This document shows, piece after piece, positions 35,034 to 44,934 of a DNA stretch of 64,000 bases. This DNA comes from Ceraceosorus guamensis (taxonomy: Eukaryota > Basidiomycota > Exobasidiomycetes > Ceraceosorales > Ceraceosoraceae). Location: assembly GCF_003144195.1 (NCBI RefSeq), contig NW_020290015.1:186001-250000 (forward strand), read 5' to 3'. Positions within the stretch are counted from its first letter, which is position 1, and every line of letters starts with the position of its first letter. The position numbers were made by a program, and so were the translations under genes. The notes under the pieces were generated by a model. It was not told where the DNA came from, did not search any database, and saw nothing but the letters and a program-made list of their open reading frames with translations.

Positions 35034-36317
35034 TCAAAGGCAGCCGTCGCAAGGGCAAATGTCGGGAGTGAGGCGATGAGGATGGAGGCTCAAATGCGGC
35101 GGAGGCGCTCGAGAAGACGAACACGTCGAGACTCTCCAACAAGCTTCTTGGGGCGTCAGAGCGAGCGTCTCTGAGTCTTTTTCCTGCTTCGCTTTGCAGT
35201 CCCGCTCTACAGGCGCCCTCAAATGCTGAAAGGCAAAGCGACTGACAAAGTCGCTCTTTTGCTTCTTGCCAGGACGTGGCGCTTGTGCGGGAGCCTCCTC
35301 GGGCTTTTCAGCGAGGCTCGAAGCGCTTCCTCTATACCTCAAGCCCGTTCGATCTTCGAACCCCGTTCCGATGCACGTGGCAAAACAATGAGCCTTGGAA
35401 GCCCATCCTCTCATGGAATGGCGAGGAGGTCTGAGAGGCGGGATCAGCTCGGCAAACCGCTCTTCTGCGTCGAAGTCGGGAGCACGCGCATGATTGGGGC
35501 GCGATGCTATCGGGGTGCTAGGCAGATGAATGGCGACACGGGTCACGCCCTCGCTTTCAGCTGGCTGCTTCGCATCTACAATGTTTGCTCGACGAGTTGC
35601 TTCAATCTGAAGGCGATGTTGACCTAAGGACGACAAAGATCCTTCTTTGGTGCCCGCGCGTGGAATTCCTCGAGGCTTGTTGGGCGCGCAGATGTCTTCT
35701 TCCGGGAATGTAGGCAAAGTGGTCGTGGGGCAAGGTGTTGCGGAGGCTACTACGCCAGAGTCGCCTGACGAGTACCGATTCGCGTCCTCGATCGGTTCCT
35801 CTTTCGCAGCTCCGCTGGCCTCTGATTCTGCGTCATCGAGCTCTTCATGCCTACTCTTCGCAATCAACCCTCCTTCCGTGTACGAGCTCAGGCGCAGAGG
35901 CTCGAGAGCGGGCAGAGGACCGCATACATCGGCCCACCAAAGCGTCTTCTCTCTCTCATCGGCCAGCTTTGACTTCTTGAGCTGCTTGCATGTAGTCACG
36001 ACAGCCGTGGTAGAGCCACCTGCACCGGTTGAGATCTTGGGGAGCGTCTTCAGTCTCGTCCGGAACCGTGCTGTAGGTTCGAAGAGTCGAGGAGCGGACG
36101 CCGACAGGGGAATCGCACTCGGATGCAACAGCATTGATTCGGCGGATTGATAGGCGGCCACGATCGACGTGGTTCTCGGGCTCTTTGCGCGTGGCCCAGG
36201 CATTGGAGCTGAACTCTCCGATGCAAGTCTGTCGAGAGCCTTTGGGAATGGCGGGGGCGTAGTGCAAGTTGTCGAACGCTGCGTGAGAAAGAGCAGACTG
36301 GAAATTAGGGAAAACAT
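35034..36317 (-). CDS. Hypothetical protein, 427 aa
   Basis: I do not recognise this protein. It is a single long frame from an ATG at 36317, Ser/Pro/Ala-rich, with a conserved-looking block LADEREKTLWWADVCGPL, several acidic patches (DDAESEAS, KEEPIEDA), a basic RPGKKQKSD stretch and a Cys-containing end (DICPCDGCL). The first ~16 residues are hydrophobic, but the sequence just inside the ATG (CCTAATTTCCAG) looks like a splice acceptor, so the real start may be the next ATG at 36203 or an upstream exon. No transmembrane segment or known domain is visible. It converges on MSY1 with 296 bp between stops. Its length in this base composition supports a real gene, but not strongly. Confidence 0.55.
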   Translation of the reverse strand: MFSLISSLLFLTQRSTTCTTPPPFPKALDRLASESSAPMPGPRAKSPRTTSIVAAYQSAESMLLHPSAIPLSASAPRLFEPTARFRTRLKTLPKISTGAGGSTTAVVTTCKQLKKSKLADEREKTLWWADVCGPLPALEPLRLSSYTEGGLIAKSRHEELDDAESEASGAAKEEPIEDANRYSSGDSGVVASATPCPTTTLPTFPEEDICAPNKPRGIPRAGTKEGSLSSLGQHRLQIEATRRANIVDAKQPAESEGVTRVAIHLPSTPIASRPNHARAPDFDAEERFAELIPPLRPPRHSMRGWASKAHCFATCIGTGFEDRTGLRYRGSASSLAEKPEEAPAQAPRPGKKQKSDFVSRFAFQHLRAPVERDCKAKQEKDSETLALTPQEACWRVSTCSSSRAPPPHLSLHPHRLTPDICPCDGCL

Positions 36318-38161
36318 GGGTTATGGGTTGATGTCGTTGTCGGCAGAGAGTGAGCACGGGAAGATCAGAGGTGAGCAGAGCATGAGCTGCAGCTCAGGAG
36401 AAGCAAACGGTGCGTCTTGGGTCGAAGAGCAAGAAGCTGATGGATATCAAGGCGCACTCGTACTTCACGCTCGCATCTGGGCTCGCTGCCATAGGGTTCT
36501 CCAAACCTGATGGCGGGCAAGTATCCTGTCAAATCGAGTTTGAGCTCTAGGAACCGGCGAAGAGAAAGGGCAAGTCAGCCTGCTCGTTGGTGCAGCACTA
36601 CGCGCTCATGTCCAGGGAGCAAGATGTTGCGTCCGACTGTGGATGATCTGGCTGGGCAAATGCCGAATGTGTGAACTGACCAAGCAAGATGTGGTGCGTT
36701 TTGGAAGCTTCATGCTCGAGGTGTGCCGGTCATGATTGGCGTGTCGTGAGAGCGGCAACCAGCGAGGCTGGAGTTGTGGCGGCGGTAAGCGAGCAAGCGC
36801 TGGGCACTCGAACTATCCTTTTCTTCGCCGCTGTCTTCGCATATCAGCCTGTCCTGATCCTCGCAGCCTTTGGGATCGCGCACAGGGTCGAGCGTGTCTA
36901 CGGGTGGATGCAGGCACAAACGGGTCGGTCGCTTTTGCTTGCATAGACCGTCACCCTGAACCTCTCTCTCCGCGGCATAGCAGGTCCGATAGCAGCCATT
37001 GATGCGCCTGACCAGCATCCGGCCATTCCTTCGCGACTTGGGCAACACTGTCCAAATTGACGACCACGTCAGCAGCAGCAGCGTAATGCATGTGCGAATT
37101 TGCGTCGACACTGTACAATTGCTGTATGGAAGACGATGGCGGTAAAGTGGCAAAGGTGATTGCGCACGCGATGAGTGTACGATCGATTTGTCTCGCAATC
37201 ATGAATGAACAAGATGCCGCAGCTTCGTGACTGCTCTTGACCTTGATTGGCCTCGTTGCTTGCAGAGCCCGGCTGCTCCGCCCCCTCCCCCCGCACAAGG
37301 AGCCTAGGTCCGCGCACCAGCCAGCGCATGCATCGCTCGGGACTCGAGTCTCTCGCCGCGTGCTCATCCTGAATGGCGGTGGCAGACTTTGGTCACATCT
37401 CTACGCGAGGCATGGCGACCTTGCTGTCATTCACACTCCTTTTCGGTGGATGCTTGAGACCCCGCGATGCGAGATGAAACATTGTGATTGTCTGCTGATG
37501 CTGCGTGTTCTGCGGAAGAGGATGTGATGGTGCGCAAGCACGATCGGGCGGCCGCGGGATATTCGTGATTCAAGATTGTCATGCATGGCTGCGCATGCAC
37601 ATCACTCGAATGCATGCATGCAGTCATCAGGAGTGCTAAGATGAGGGAGATGAGTCACGAGTCGTGAGTCGTGAGCGAGCTTGCGGGAACTTCACACCTT
37701 GCCATTCACATTCACGATTGGATTGCGTTCTGCTTGCGTCGTGTCCATTCACGATCGCGATCGGCACACACTATCTGCGGCCTGGTGACCCTCGCGCTTC
37801 GCGTGCCCTCGATCCAGATAAGCATCAACAAGGGTCGCATCGTTTTCGACAAGGTGCATCCCATTCGAGATTGGTGATTGTATAGCACACTTGAGTAATT
37901 GCCAGCCAAAGGTCGTGGTCAGAGTGCAGAATTGATCTGGAGGGGTGCATCGTTCAGCAGTCGTGAGTGTCGAGCAGTGGAGCAGAGAGCAAGTTTAGCA
38001 AAGGAGAAACGCAAATTGAGGTGAGCCAAAAGAGGTCGGTTTGCATTTGCGAAGATGCACAAAGACGCCAGCAAGTCTTTGATGAGATGCGAGCAATGCG
38101 AGGATGAGGAATTCGAAAGGCATGCCTGCGAAGGGTATGCTACGGTCTGCAAGCATCAACT
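36318..38161. other. 1.8-kb intergenic region
   Basis: No convincing gene is seen. From 37560 to 37760 the region is dense in TTCACGATT/AATCGTGAA motifs, an AGTCGTGAGT tandem at about 37652-37676 and GCATGCATGC palindromes near 37580-37620. Confidence 0.6.
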
Positions 38162-39898
38162 CTACAACTTCTTCGTGCCGAGCAGAGACTGCAGCAAAGC
38201 GAGACCAGCGCCAGGTTGGTCCTGCAAAACAACGAAGCGGGAATGAGACTTGTGAGCTCGCTGTTGCGATTCGGGCTCATCAACCGTTTTTTTGCAGAAA
38301 CTCACCGCTGGAATCATGTGACCGCTCTTGTACACCTGAGCAAACGTCAGACCACGCTCAGTGACGAAAGAGCCGGACTGAGCTCCGTAAGCATCGATGA
38401 ATTGCTGAGTGGGAGGCTTGGAGAAGCCTTGTTGGCCCGCCCAGGTGAGGTTCTGCAGACCAATGAGGGTACCGTTGGTGATGATGAGAGCATCCTGGTT
38501 ACCTTGAGCGATAATCAGTCCGCTCTTGGACTTCTCAATGACAGAGGCGAGGTACGTCTCGTCGGGAGGAGGGCTTGCATCTCCGTTGGGGAAGACCGGT
38601 TTCTTGGCGCACTGATCCCACTTCTTTTGAACTGCTCCCTTCTTGATGGCGTGAATGGCCACTTGGAGGTCATAATTGTCAAAGTAGGTAGGGGTGGAGG
38701 TGGGGTTGTTGGGATCGCCAAGAGGAGAAGTGGTGAAGGGGCTGACGCGAGAGCCATCCACGCGGTACACATTGTACATGGCATTTCTCCTCGTGGCCAG
38801 CTGGTCGAACAGCTCCCAAGGGGAAGTTCGGCAGTTCAAGTTGAGCGCGGGCAGCTTGCCCTTGGCGGGGTAAGTGAGGTACTTTTCAATGTAGCCCGTG
38901 TATCCGCAAGTGTCGGAACGGCGCTTGATGGCCTGAATGTCAGAGTCCTGGAAGTACAGGTTCTTCTTGTTGGTTGGGTCCTTAGCAAAGTTGTAGATGA
39001 CGACATCGCTCTGCAAGGTCTGGTCAGTCACGACACCATCGACGATGTAGCCGCCGAGCAGGCCAAATTTGTTGCCATCCTTGTAGATGCGGTTCATGAT
39101 GGCAGGAACATAAGCGCCGCCGTAGCTTTCACCAGTGATGAAGAACCGCTTTCCTTGGCCAAACAATTCGGGGAAGGTGGCCTGGAAGTTGTTGAGGAAG
39201 CCAACAAAGTCGGCGGCAATGTCATCTTCGCTGCGAGCTGTAGGCGTTCCCTCCGTGAAGCCTGTTCCAACGGGCTGCTCAACCCAGACGACGTTCGCGT
39301 CTTTGGTCCAACTGTCCTTGGAAGGCTTGGGTCCGCCCTGAGTGGTGCTCTGGTAAGAGATCGGGCCGTTCTCCGTCAAAAAGCCGCCGAGAGATGAGCA
39401 GCCTGGTCCACCGTTGAGCCAGACAACGAGATCATCAGATGGCGTCTTGTCCTTGCCCCAAAGCCAGAAGAACAGGTTGCGAGATTTGTCAGATCCGGTA
39501 GGGAGCAGACCGGCCCAGCTGGTGGGAACGGTAAAGTTGACAGTGGGAATCTTGTTGGCCACTTGGAATGGCGCTGCTGCGGGACCGAACTTGAGCGTGG
39601 AAGTGTTGTTGGTAGCATCAGCAACGGTTGGTGCAGCACCGACATCGGCGGCAATCTCCTCGACTGCGGGGATGGCAACGTCGAATGCAGGACTTGCAGC
39701 AGCACTAGAGTCGACTTGGATGTTCGAGGACAGTCTCTGCTTTGTGGAGTGGGCGTTGGCAACGCGGTTGTAGGTGTCCATCACCTTTCCGCCGCGAGGA
39801 CCCGCTACCTCTTGTGGTGCAGCAACACTGCCATCTAGTGGCGCCGCCACAGCCAGACTGGTGAGGGCCAAGGAGGAGAGGAGAGCTGCGACCTTCAT
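38162..39898 (-). CDS. Secreted serine carboxypeptidase (S10 family), 550 aa
   Basis: Releases C-terminal residues from peptides, in the secretory pathway, vacuole or outside the cell. Exons (minus): 39898-38306 and 38221-38162; the 84-nt intron falls right after the catalytic His block. A signal peptide (MKVAALLSSLALTSLAVAA) is followed by a propeptide-like acidic Ala-rich stretch to about residue 100. Catalytic triad: Ser in GESYGGAYVP (about residue 258), Asp in AQGNQDAL (about 468), His in KSGHMIPA (about 526). The oxyanion/binding motif WLNGGPGCSSL is intact. Several N-glycosylation sequons (NNTS, NFT, NGT, NLT) are present. The last exon adds DQPGAGLALLQSLLG, the usual S10 ending. No ER-retention signal or membrane anchor is seen. 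A TATA box lies about 120 nt upstream. Confidence 0.95.
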   Translation of the reverse strand: MKVAALLSSLALTSLAVAAPLDGSVAAPQEVAGPRGGKVMDTYNRVANAHSTKQRLSSNIQVDSSAAASPAFDVAIPAVEEIAADVGAAPTVADATNNTSTLKFGPAAAPFQVANKIPTVNFTVPTSWAGLLPTGSDKSRNLFFWLWGKDKTPSDDLVVWLNGGPGCSSLGGFLTENGPISYQSTTQGGPKPSKDSWTKDANVVWVEQPVGTGFTEGTPTARSEDDIAADFVGFLNNFQATFPELFGQGKRFFITGESYGGAYVPAIMNRIYKDGNKFGLLGGYIVDGVVTDQTLQSDVVIYNFAKDPTNKKNLYFQDSDIQAIKRRSDTCGYTGYIEKYLTYPAKGKLPALNLNCRTSPWELFDQLATRRNAMYNVYRVDGSRVSPFTTSPLGDPNNPTSTPTYFDNYDLQVAIHAIKKGAVQKKWDQCAKKPVFPNGDASPPPDETYLASVIEKSKSGLIIAQGNQDALIITNGTLIGLQNLTWAGQQGFSKPPTQQFIDAYGAQSGSFVTERGLTFAQVYKSGHMIPAVSFCKKTVDEPESQQRAHKSHSRFVVLQDQPGAGLALLQSLLGTKKL

Positions 39899-40017
39899 GT
39901 TGGACAAGGGACTATCAAGGAGTGGTGAATGAGGGGAGGATGAGCTGCGGGAATGAGCGAGCAAGCCTCGTGGGGGTTGGACTTCTTGCCCTATCGATCG
40001 GGCTGCCAGGAAGGGCT

Positions 40018-40025
40018 TATTTATA
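40018..40025 (-). promoter_or_regulatory. TATA box of the carboxypeptidase gene
   Basis: The minus strand reads TATAAATA here, about 120 nt upstream of the carboxypeptidase ATG. It is the clearest TATA element I see in front of a gene in this window. The spacing suits a short leader. Confidence 0.55.
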
Positions 40026-42062
40026 TCAACCGACACTAATGCTAGCACTGCGCAGGGAACGCGTATGATGGCTACACCGGACGGTGCGGGCGTCGATAGC
40101 GAAGCTCTCGTCTCCACGAAGTGCCCTCGGCAATTTCATCGGTTCACGATTGTCTGCCCCTCGATGCCGAAGCAGCAGCACGAGGTCAGAGCTTGAGCTA
40201 ATTCGCAAAATGTTCATACCGCTCCTTTGACTCCGTTCTTTGGGCGCAAGGGCGGTCAGAGCTATGGGCAACGTAGTACGATCTGATGTGCGGCCCAGGT
40301 CTTCGCCGTCCGAGCCGGGATATCTGCATGCTGAAGCGCAATCAGAGCAGTCACTTCGCCGAGGAACATCCCAAGGGTGTATCTTGTTGTGGAGCGGCTT
40401 GCTTCGTGAGCCGCTTTGAATCTGGATCATGCGGTCGGGACCCCCTCGTCGCGAGGTTCAAAGGCGGTGCAAGCGTGTGAGCTAAAAGCGCACAGAAAAC
40501 CGCGCTAAAGGAAGGTGAGAAGAAGAGAAACCAGCGGAGCAGACGCGCGGAGAAAGGTCAAAGTTCCGCTCGCGATAGAGTCACGCTAGAGCACAGACCG
40601 CGCAAGACACACAAGCCGCCCGCCGTCGTCCGCTAGCAGCTAAATCGTGTGCATGGTGCTGCAGCTGTCCGAGCCGCTGATGCCATAAGAAGTTCGTGAA
40701 TGCAGAAGCGCTGCGGGCGGCCTAAGAGATCCCGCCGGCGGTGCAAACAAATACATCTTGACCGCTATAGTGAACACGAATGCAGCGGAGAGAGGCATGA
40801 TAATGCTGTGCGGTGCAGGGGAGCGATGTGCATGCATGGCTGCCAGACGAGATATTCTTGATTGGAGTTCGGGGTGGAGGGCGAGTGGACTGACGAAAGG
40901 GCACGATAAGTGACTTGTGCCACCATGCAAATGAGCGCGAAGTTGAGGTGGTTAGCAGCGGAGGCGCGTCAGCATCAAATCCACATGGATCAGGGTGATG
41001 AAACATGCAGCAACCCTCTTGCGATATCAAAGGTAGCATCGATGGCAGTCGCGTGAGTATACGTATAGAGAGGACCATTGCGGCGGTGGAGGGGCGGGCC
41101 GGGCCCTCTTCGATCAATCGCGCGAACGTCGGTAGTCTCAGAGGTTTCACCCGCCGCATTGACCACAATATGTTTCAGTGTAGCCAAGAGTAAGCAGAAG
41201 TATACGAGGGAATCTTGAATAAGGCTTGCCTTGCGTGAATCTTGTGAATCAAGGTGCATGCGAGGATCCAAGCAAGCAAGTGTGCATGCAGCATGCACAT
41301 GCGTGACGCGAGATGCAACGCTAAGATGCGCTCCGCCGCGGGGCCATTTGTGTGCGCCGTAAAATGGGACTTGCTTGCCCCACTCGTTCAGCGCAATCCC
41401 CGCGGGCGCTGCTTAATCACGACTTCTTCGTTGTCGCCCCTACAAAAGTCACGCGAGTGTCGCGGAGCACCGCATATGAAATTCGAGCAATTTCAAAGTC
41501 GAGTGCTGTGAATCTCAATGTCTGCGGTCCGAACCCCGTCGCATGAAATAAACTTCCTGGCACAATGCGCACGCATGGCCCTCGGACTGTTCTCCGTTGA
41601 GATGATGATGACGCAAGGCGTGCGGGTAGGGCTTCGATAGCAAGCACGAGTCGGAGTGTCTATGTTGTAGCCACGATGTCTCCTGAAGACATCCGCGGAG
41701 GCCGCTTTCTGCCTATACAATTGCCCAAGTCTCGAGTCTCGTTTGCGATTCGTGATTGCGATTGCGATTGCTACGCGGGTGTCGAGTGAACGTGTCGATG
41801 TTTCTCCCCGAGACCGATAGCGGGCGTGCGTTCGACACACTCGTGATTCGCGATCTCAATCAAGAATCGATTCCGAATAAGCCACCCCATGAATTTCGGC
41901 ACAAGGAGCCGCCTGACCGCGTGGCTGAGCGGCTAGCTGTTCCAATTAACACTTTTGTGACAGAGTGGTAATGAGAAATCAAGCAGTCAAGTCACGGCGC
42001 TGGTTATGAGACTTGCTGTGATCGAGGATGGAAAGGCTGATGCGTGCTGCTTATTGCAGCTA

Positions 42063-42063
<1 letters not shown>

Positions 42064-42091
<28 letters not shown>
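42064..42091. repeat. AAGC tetranucleotide repeat, 7 units
   Basis: Seven perfect AAGC units lie in intergenic DNA. Confidence 0.95.
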
Positions 42092-42093
<2 letters not shown>

Positions 42094-43172
42094 TCAGAGC
42101 ATCCATCTCGGACCGAATCCGATGACGAAGACGTTTCAAGCGCAGCTGCATGGGCTACCTAGAGTCATCGGTCTGGTATGGGTCGGCTTACCCGGTACTC
42201 CCTCGAAGCTCAACGAGATGCTGCTGGTGAGCACGTGTCGTGTATCAAGTTTTGTTCATCACACGTCGGTCGCACCCTTCAGACCACCCACCTCTCACGA
42301 TGACGTTCTCCCGAATGGTTCGCAGGGTGTAGGGGTACGCTGCAACCAGGGAGCGGCGGCAAGGAGGAGCACGTCATCTTCGTCCTCACTCTTACTCGTG
42401 ACTCACGACTGTGCTGGAATCTACTTCCTGCAACAGTGTATCTTGGAGCACCGCTAGCATGCATTCCCAGTAAAAAACCGCGCGCACGGACTTCTCGCAA
42501 CTTGCTTTGTGGCAGGCCCATGCAGCCATGCATGCACGGGATAGTCATGCCGTTCGTAAAGTTGGTCAAACAGGATGCGTGGCTGCGATGGAATGAGTCG
42601 AATCTCGATTGTCGTGCACACCTTCGGCATCCTCGATCACCTTCGCGATTTGCTTGATATATGATGTCTTCTCTATCCATCTTCACATGACGCTCATCTA
42701 AGGTCATATGGACTCTTGACTGTGACGCAACGAGACGTGGATGACTCGTCGGGTGGCCTCTCGAGATCGAGAGTGCCAACCTGGAAGATGGACTCCATTC
42801 GTGATTGAGCGCGATTCGGGGTGACGGCCGGAGCATGCAGTGATGACATAGCTCTCAGACTGATGATGCCCGCCCCTCCCGCAGCTTGCTCGCCTCTACC
42901 CCGGTTCTCTATGAATGGCGCTCTTTCGTGGCAGAACCTCGCAGCTGCAAGGAATGCGCGGTACGCGTGTCCGTGGGCCAACGTGGGCAAGCAAGCTTGA
43001 GTGCGCCACCATTCTTGTGGTCCGTCAAGGATGAATCAAAGACGAAGGCGTGCCTTCGCAGCCTTGCTCCTTCGTCGAGCTGTCAGCTCGCTCCCTGGTC
43101 TGGCTCGATCATGTGTACGGCAAGCTTTGGGCGGCACACCTGCCTGGTGGTGTGCAGGACTCAAAACTGAGC

Positions 43173-44561
43173 TCAGAGCTCCACCCGAAGTAAAGACGCA
43201 TAAAGCTCTCCGGCATCTCTGAAGCGTCCGTACCTCAGCGCAAAATGTCGACACTCCACGATGCATGCCAGGTCCACTTCGCTGTCCTCGTCGGTATTTT
43301 GTCCATAGGCGCCATCACCGTTCGGGAGGATATCGTGGCTCATCAAAGCCCTGATGAACCTGCACAGCTTTTGTTGTTGGCGCACAAGTCTAGCCGTCAG
43401 CGAGCGTGCTGATGCAAAGTACGATGGTGCGCTTGACAGCGCTGCACTCACTCTGCTGACAACTTCTCCTACGCGCTCCTGGTCCATCTCGCGTTTTTCT
43501 TCGGCTTGCTCCACGTGCGCTATGACGCTCGCCAGCCAGCCGCCCAGCGCGATCGTTTTGCTCAGTCGCTTCAGTGTCATCGTGACCTTTTGCTCGTTTT
43601 GACTAATCGACATCTTTACTTCGGACGTGAGCAAGCGCATGAATAGGTCCAGGGAACGCAAGCTCGGCTCTAATTTTGCCAGCCCAATAAGATGAGGAAT
43701 CGCTTTTGCGGCTGATTGAAGGGAGGTGATGAGCCGGACGACCAGCGATGGTTGATTGTGCGACGCAATGGAGCACATTTCCGCTGGTTGGATCAGATCG
43801 GACATGTCACGCAAGGCTGTGATCATGAGAGTCAAGCTCTGCGATACGAGCGAGCGAGGCGTGAGCGATGGGTCGGAATGTGGGAGATGCATCCAAACAG
43901 AGCTGCTCACCCGCGTCTCGCCAAGATTCAATGCCCTTGTCCGAGCAGCAGAAATCAGAGCGATTGCCTCTTCTTGCTTGCCACTAGCATCTTGTCTTTG
44001 AGACGATCTTCGCTCGGCTTTCTCAATCAAAGTGAGAGCAGAAGATTGGCCGAGTCGGGACAGTGTGGCGGCATCAGCTCCGAGTATCCCGTCGATGACG
44101 ACGCTGACAGACGGATGTCGTCCGCTGACAGAGCGAGCTCTAGCGGCGAGCAAGGTCGCGAAAGGATGCAGTTGTGTGGGAGCTGCGCTGTATGGCCGAT
44201 GTAGGAGCCAGGCAATCGTGACCATGAGAGCTGCGGGCAGGTGAGCATCGCCTGCACGTGTCGTGTCATTATGTAGCCTGTCTGTCAGACCGTCAAGCAA
44301 GCTGAGAAGGCTCAAACGAGCGTACAGATCGTGCGCATAGCTGGGAAGTTCGAGCGAGCAGAGCTCTTCCTTCCCCTGACCATGATGCAGGATGACTTGG
44401 CGAGCTGTCGCCGACCATGCCTCTAGTGACGGAGGAAAAGTTGACCGGATGGAACCGGGGCTGGAGCTACTGGCTGCAGCCATTCCAGCACCTTTGTGGG
44501 AGGCAGAGTCTTGGGAGACTTTAGGCCACGTTGGACCTTCTGCGAGTCGTGAGAGTGACAT
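43173..44561 (-). CDS. Hypothetical helical protein, 462 aa
   Basis: I do not recognise this protein. It is a single exon from an ATG at 44561. After a short Ser-rich N-terminus the sequence is almost wholly helix-forming, rich in Leu/Ala/Ser/Arg, with amphipathic stretches such as SLLSLLDGLTDRLHND, LTLMITALRDMSDLIQPAEM and RSLDLFMRLLTSEVKMS. This pattern fits an all-alpha or ARM/HEAT-like solenoid, but I see no repeat register or motif. It ends CRHFALRYGRFRDAGELYASLL. No signal peptide or certain membrane segment. It is divergent from DCP2, with 373 bp between start codons, so the two may share a promoter region. Confidence 0.7.
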   Translation of the reverse strand: MSLSRLAEGPTWPKVSQDSASHKGAGMAAASSSSPGSIRSTFPPSLEAWSATARQVILHHGQGKEELCSLELPSYAHDLYARLSLLSLLDGLTDRLHNDTTRAGDAHLPAALMVTIAWLLHRPYSAAPTQLHPFATLLAARARSVSGRHPSVSVVIDGILGADAATLSRLGQSSALTLIEKAERRSSQRQDASGKQEEAIALISAARTRALNLGETRVSSSVWMHLPHSDPSLTPRSLVSQSLTLMITALRDMSDLIQPAEMCSIASHNQPSLVVRLITSLQSAAKAIPHLIGLAKLEPSLRSLDLFMRLLTSEVKMSISQNEQKVTMTLKRLSKTIALGGWLASVIAHVEQAEEKREMDQERVGEVVSRVSAALSSAPSYFASARSLTARLVRQQQKLCRFIRALMSHDILPNGDGAYGQNTDEDSEVDLACIVECRHFALRYGRFRDAGELYASLLRVEL

Positions 44562-44934
44562 GTCAGGTGGGAAGAGTGAGTGTCAGCCTCCCGACTCGAG
44601 TCGCTGCTTCGCGTGCCAGCCCTTTTGTTTGTGTGCAGGCCTGCCTGGGTGCTCAACATTCCCTTCCGTTCCGCAACGGAGCAAAAAGTTCGCGCTGCGC
44701 CAGCTCTCAAGCCTGGACACGTGACACAGCAAAGCGTGAACGCTGCTGCACGCGCGATCAGACCTCGCTATTGTGGCCGCCGTCTTGCCTCCTTTGAGCG
44801 TCCACCTGGCTGCCCTTGCACCCATGACTTGCGAACACCATCCGCTCCCATATCAATCAACCCACTCGATCCATATTGGAATCTTGTATCGCGCTGTCAC
44901 AGAGCTACCCCAACGCTGCCATTGCTTGTGCGCA
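44562..44934. other. Divergent promoter region, hypothetical gene / DCP2
   Basis: Short region between two divergent start codons. The DCP2 frame is open upstream of the chosen ATG, with another in-frame ATG at 44824, so part of this may be coding. No clear TATA box. Confidence 0.5.

Larger units (their letters stand above)
39899..43172. other. 3.3-kb gene-poor region
   Basis: No supported gene is seen. It starts with the carboxypeptidase promoter. It contains the AAGC microsatellite, many TTCACGATT-type motifs (near 40143, 40693, 41747, 41841, 42797), TGCATGC palindromes (near 40830, 41260-41300, 42516) and an ACTCGTGACTCACGACT cluster near 42394. Open frames are short and overlap on both strands. 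Confidence 0.55.

Noticed and set aside
38216-39397. 393-aa plus-strand frame
   Set aside because: Antisense shadow of the serine carboxypeptidase, which has a full catalytic triad on the other strand.
41915-41975. tRNA-like A box (GTGGCTGAGCGG) suggesting a Leu or Ser tRNA
   Set aside because: No matching B box (GGTTCGAATCC type), acceptor stem or anticodon arm follows within tRNA distance.
42064-42091. CRISPR-like or satellite array
   Set aside because: It is a simple AAGC microsatellite without spacers.
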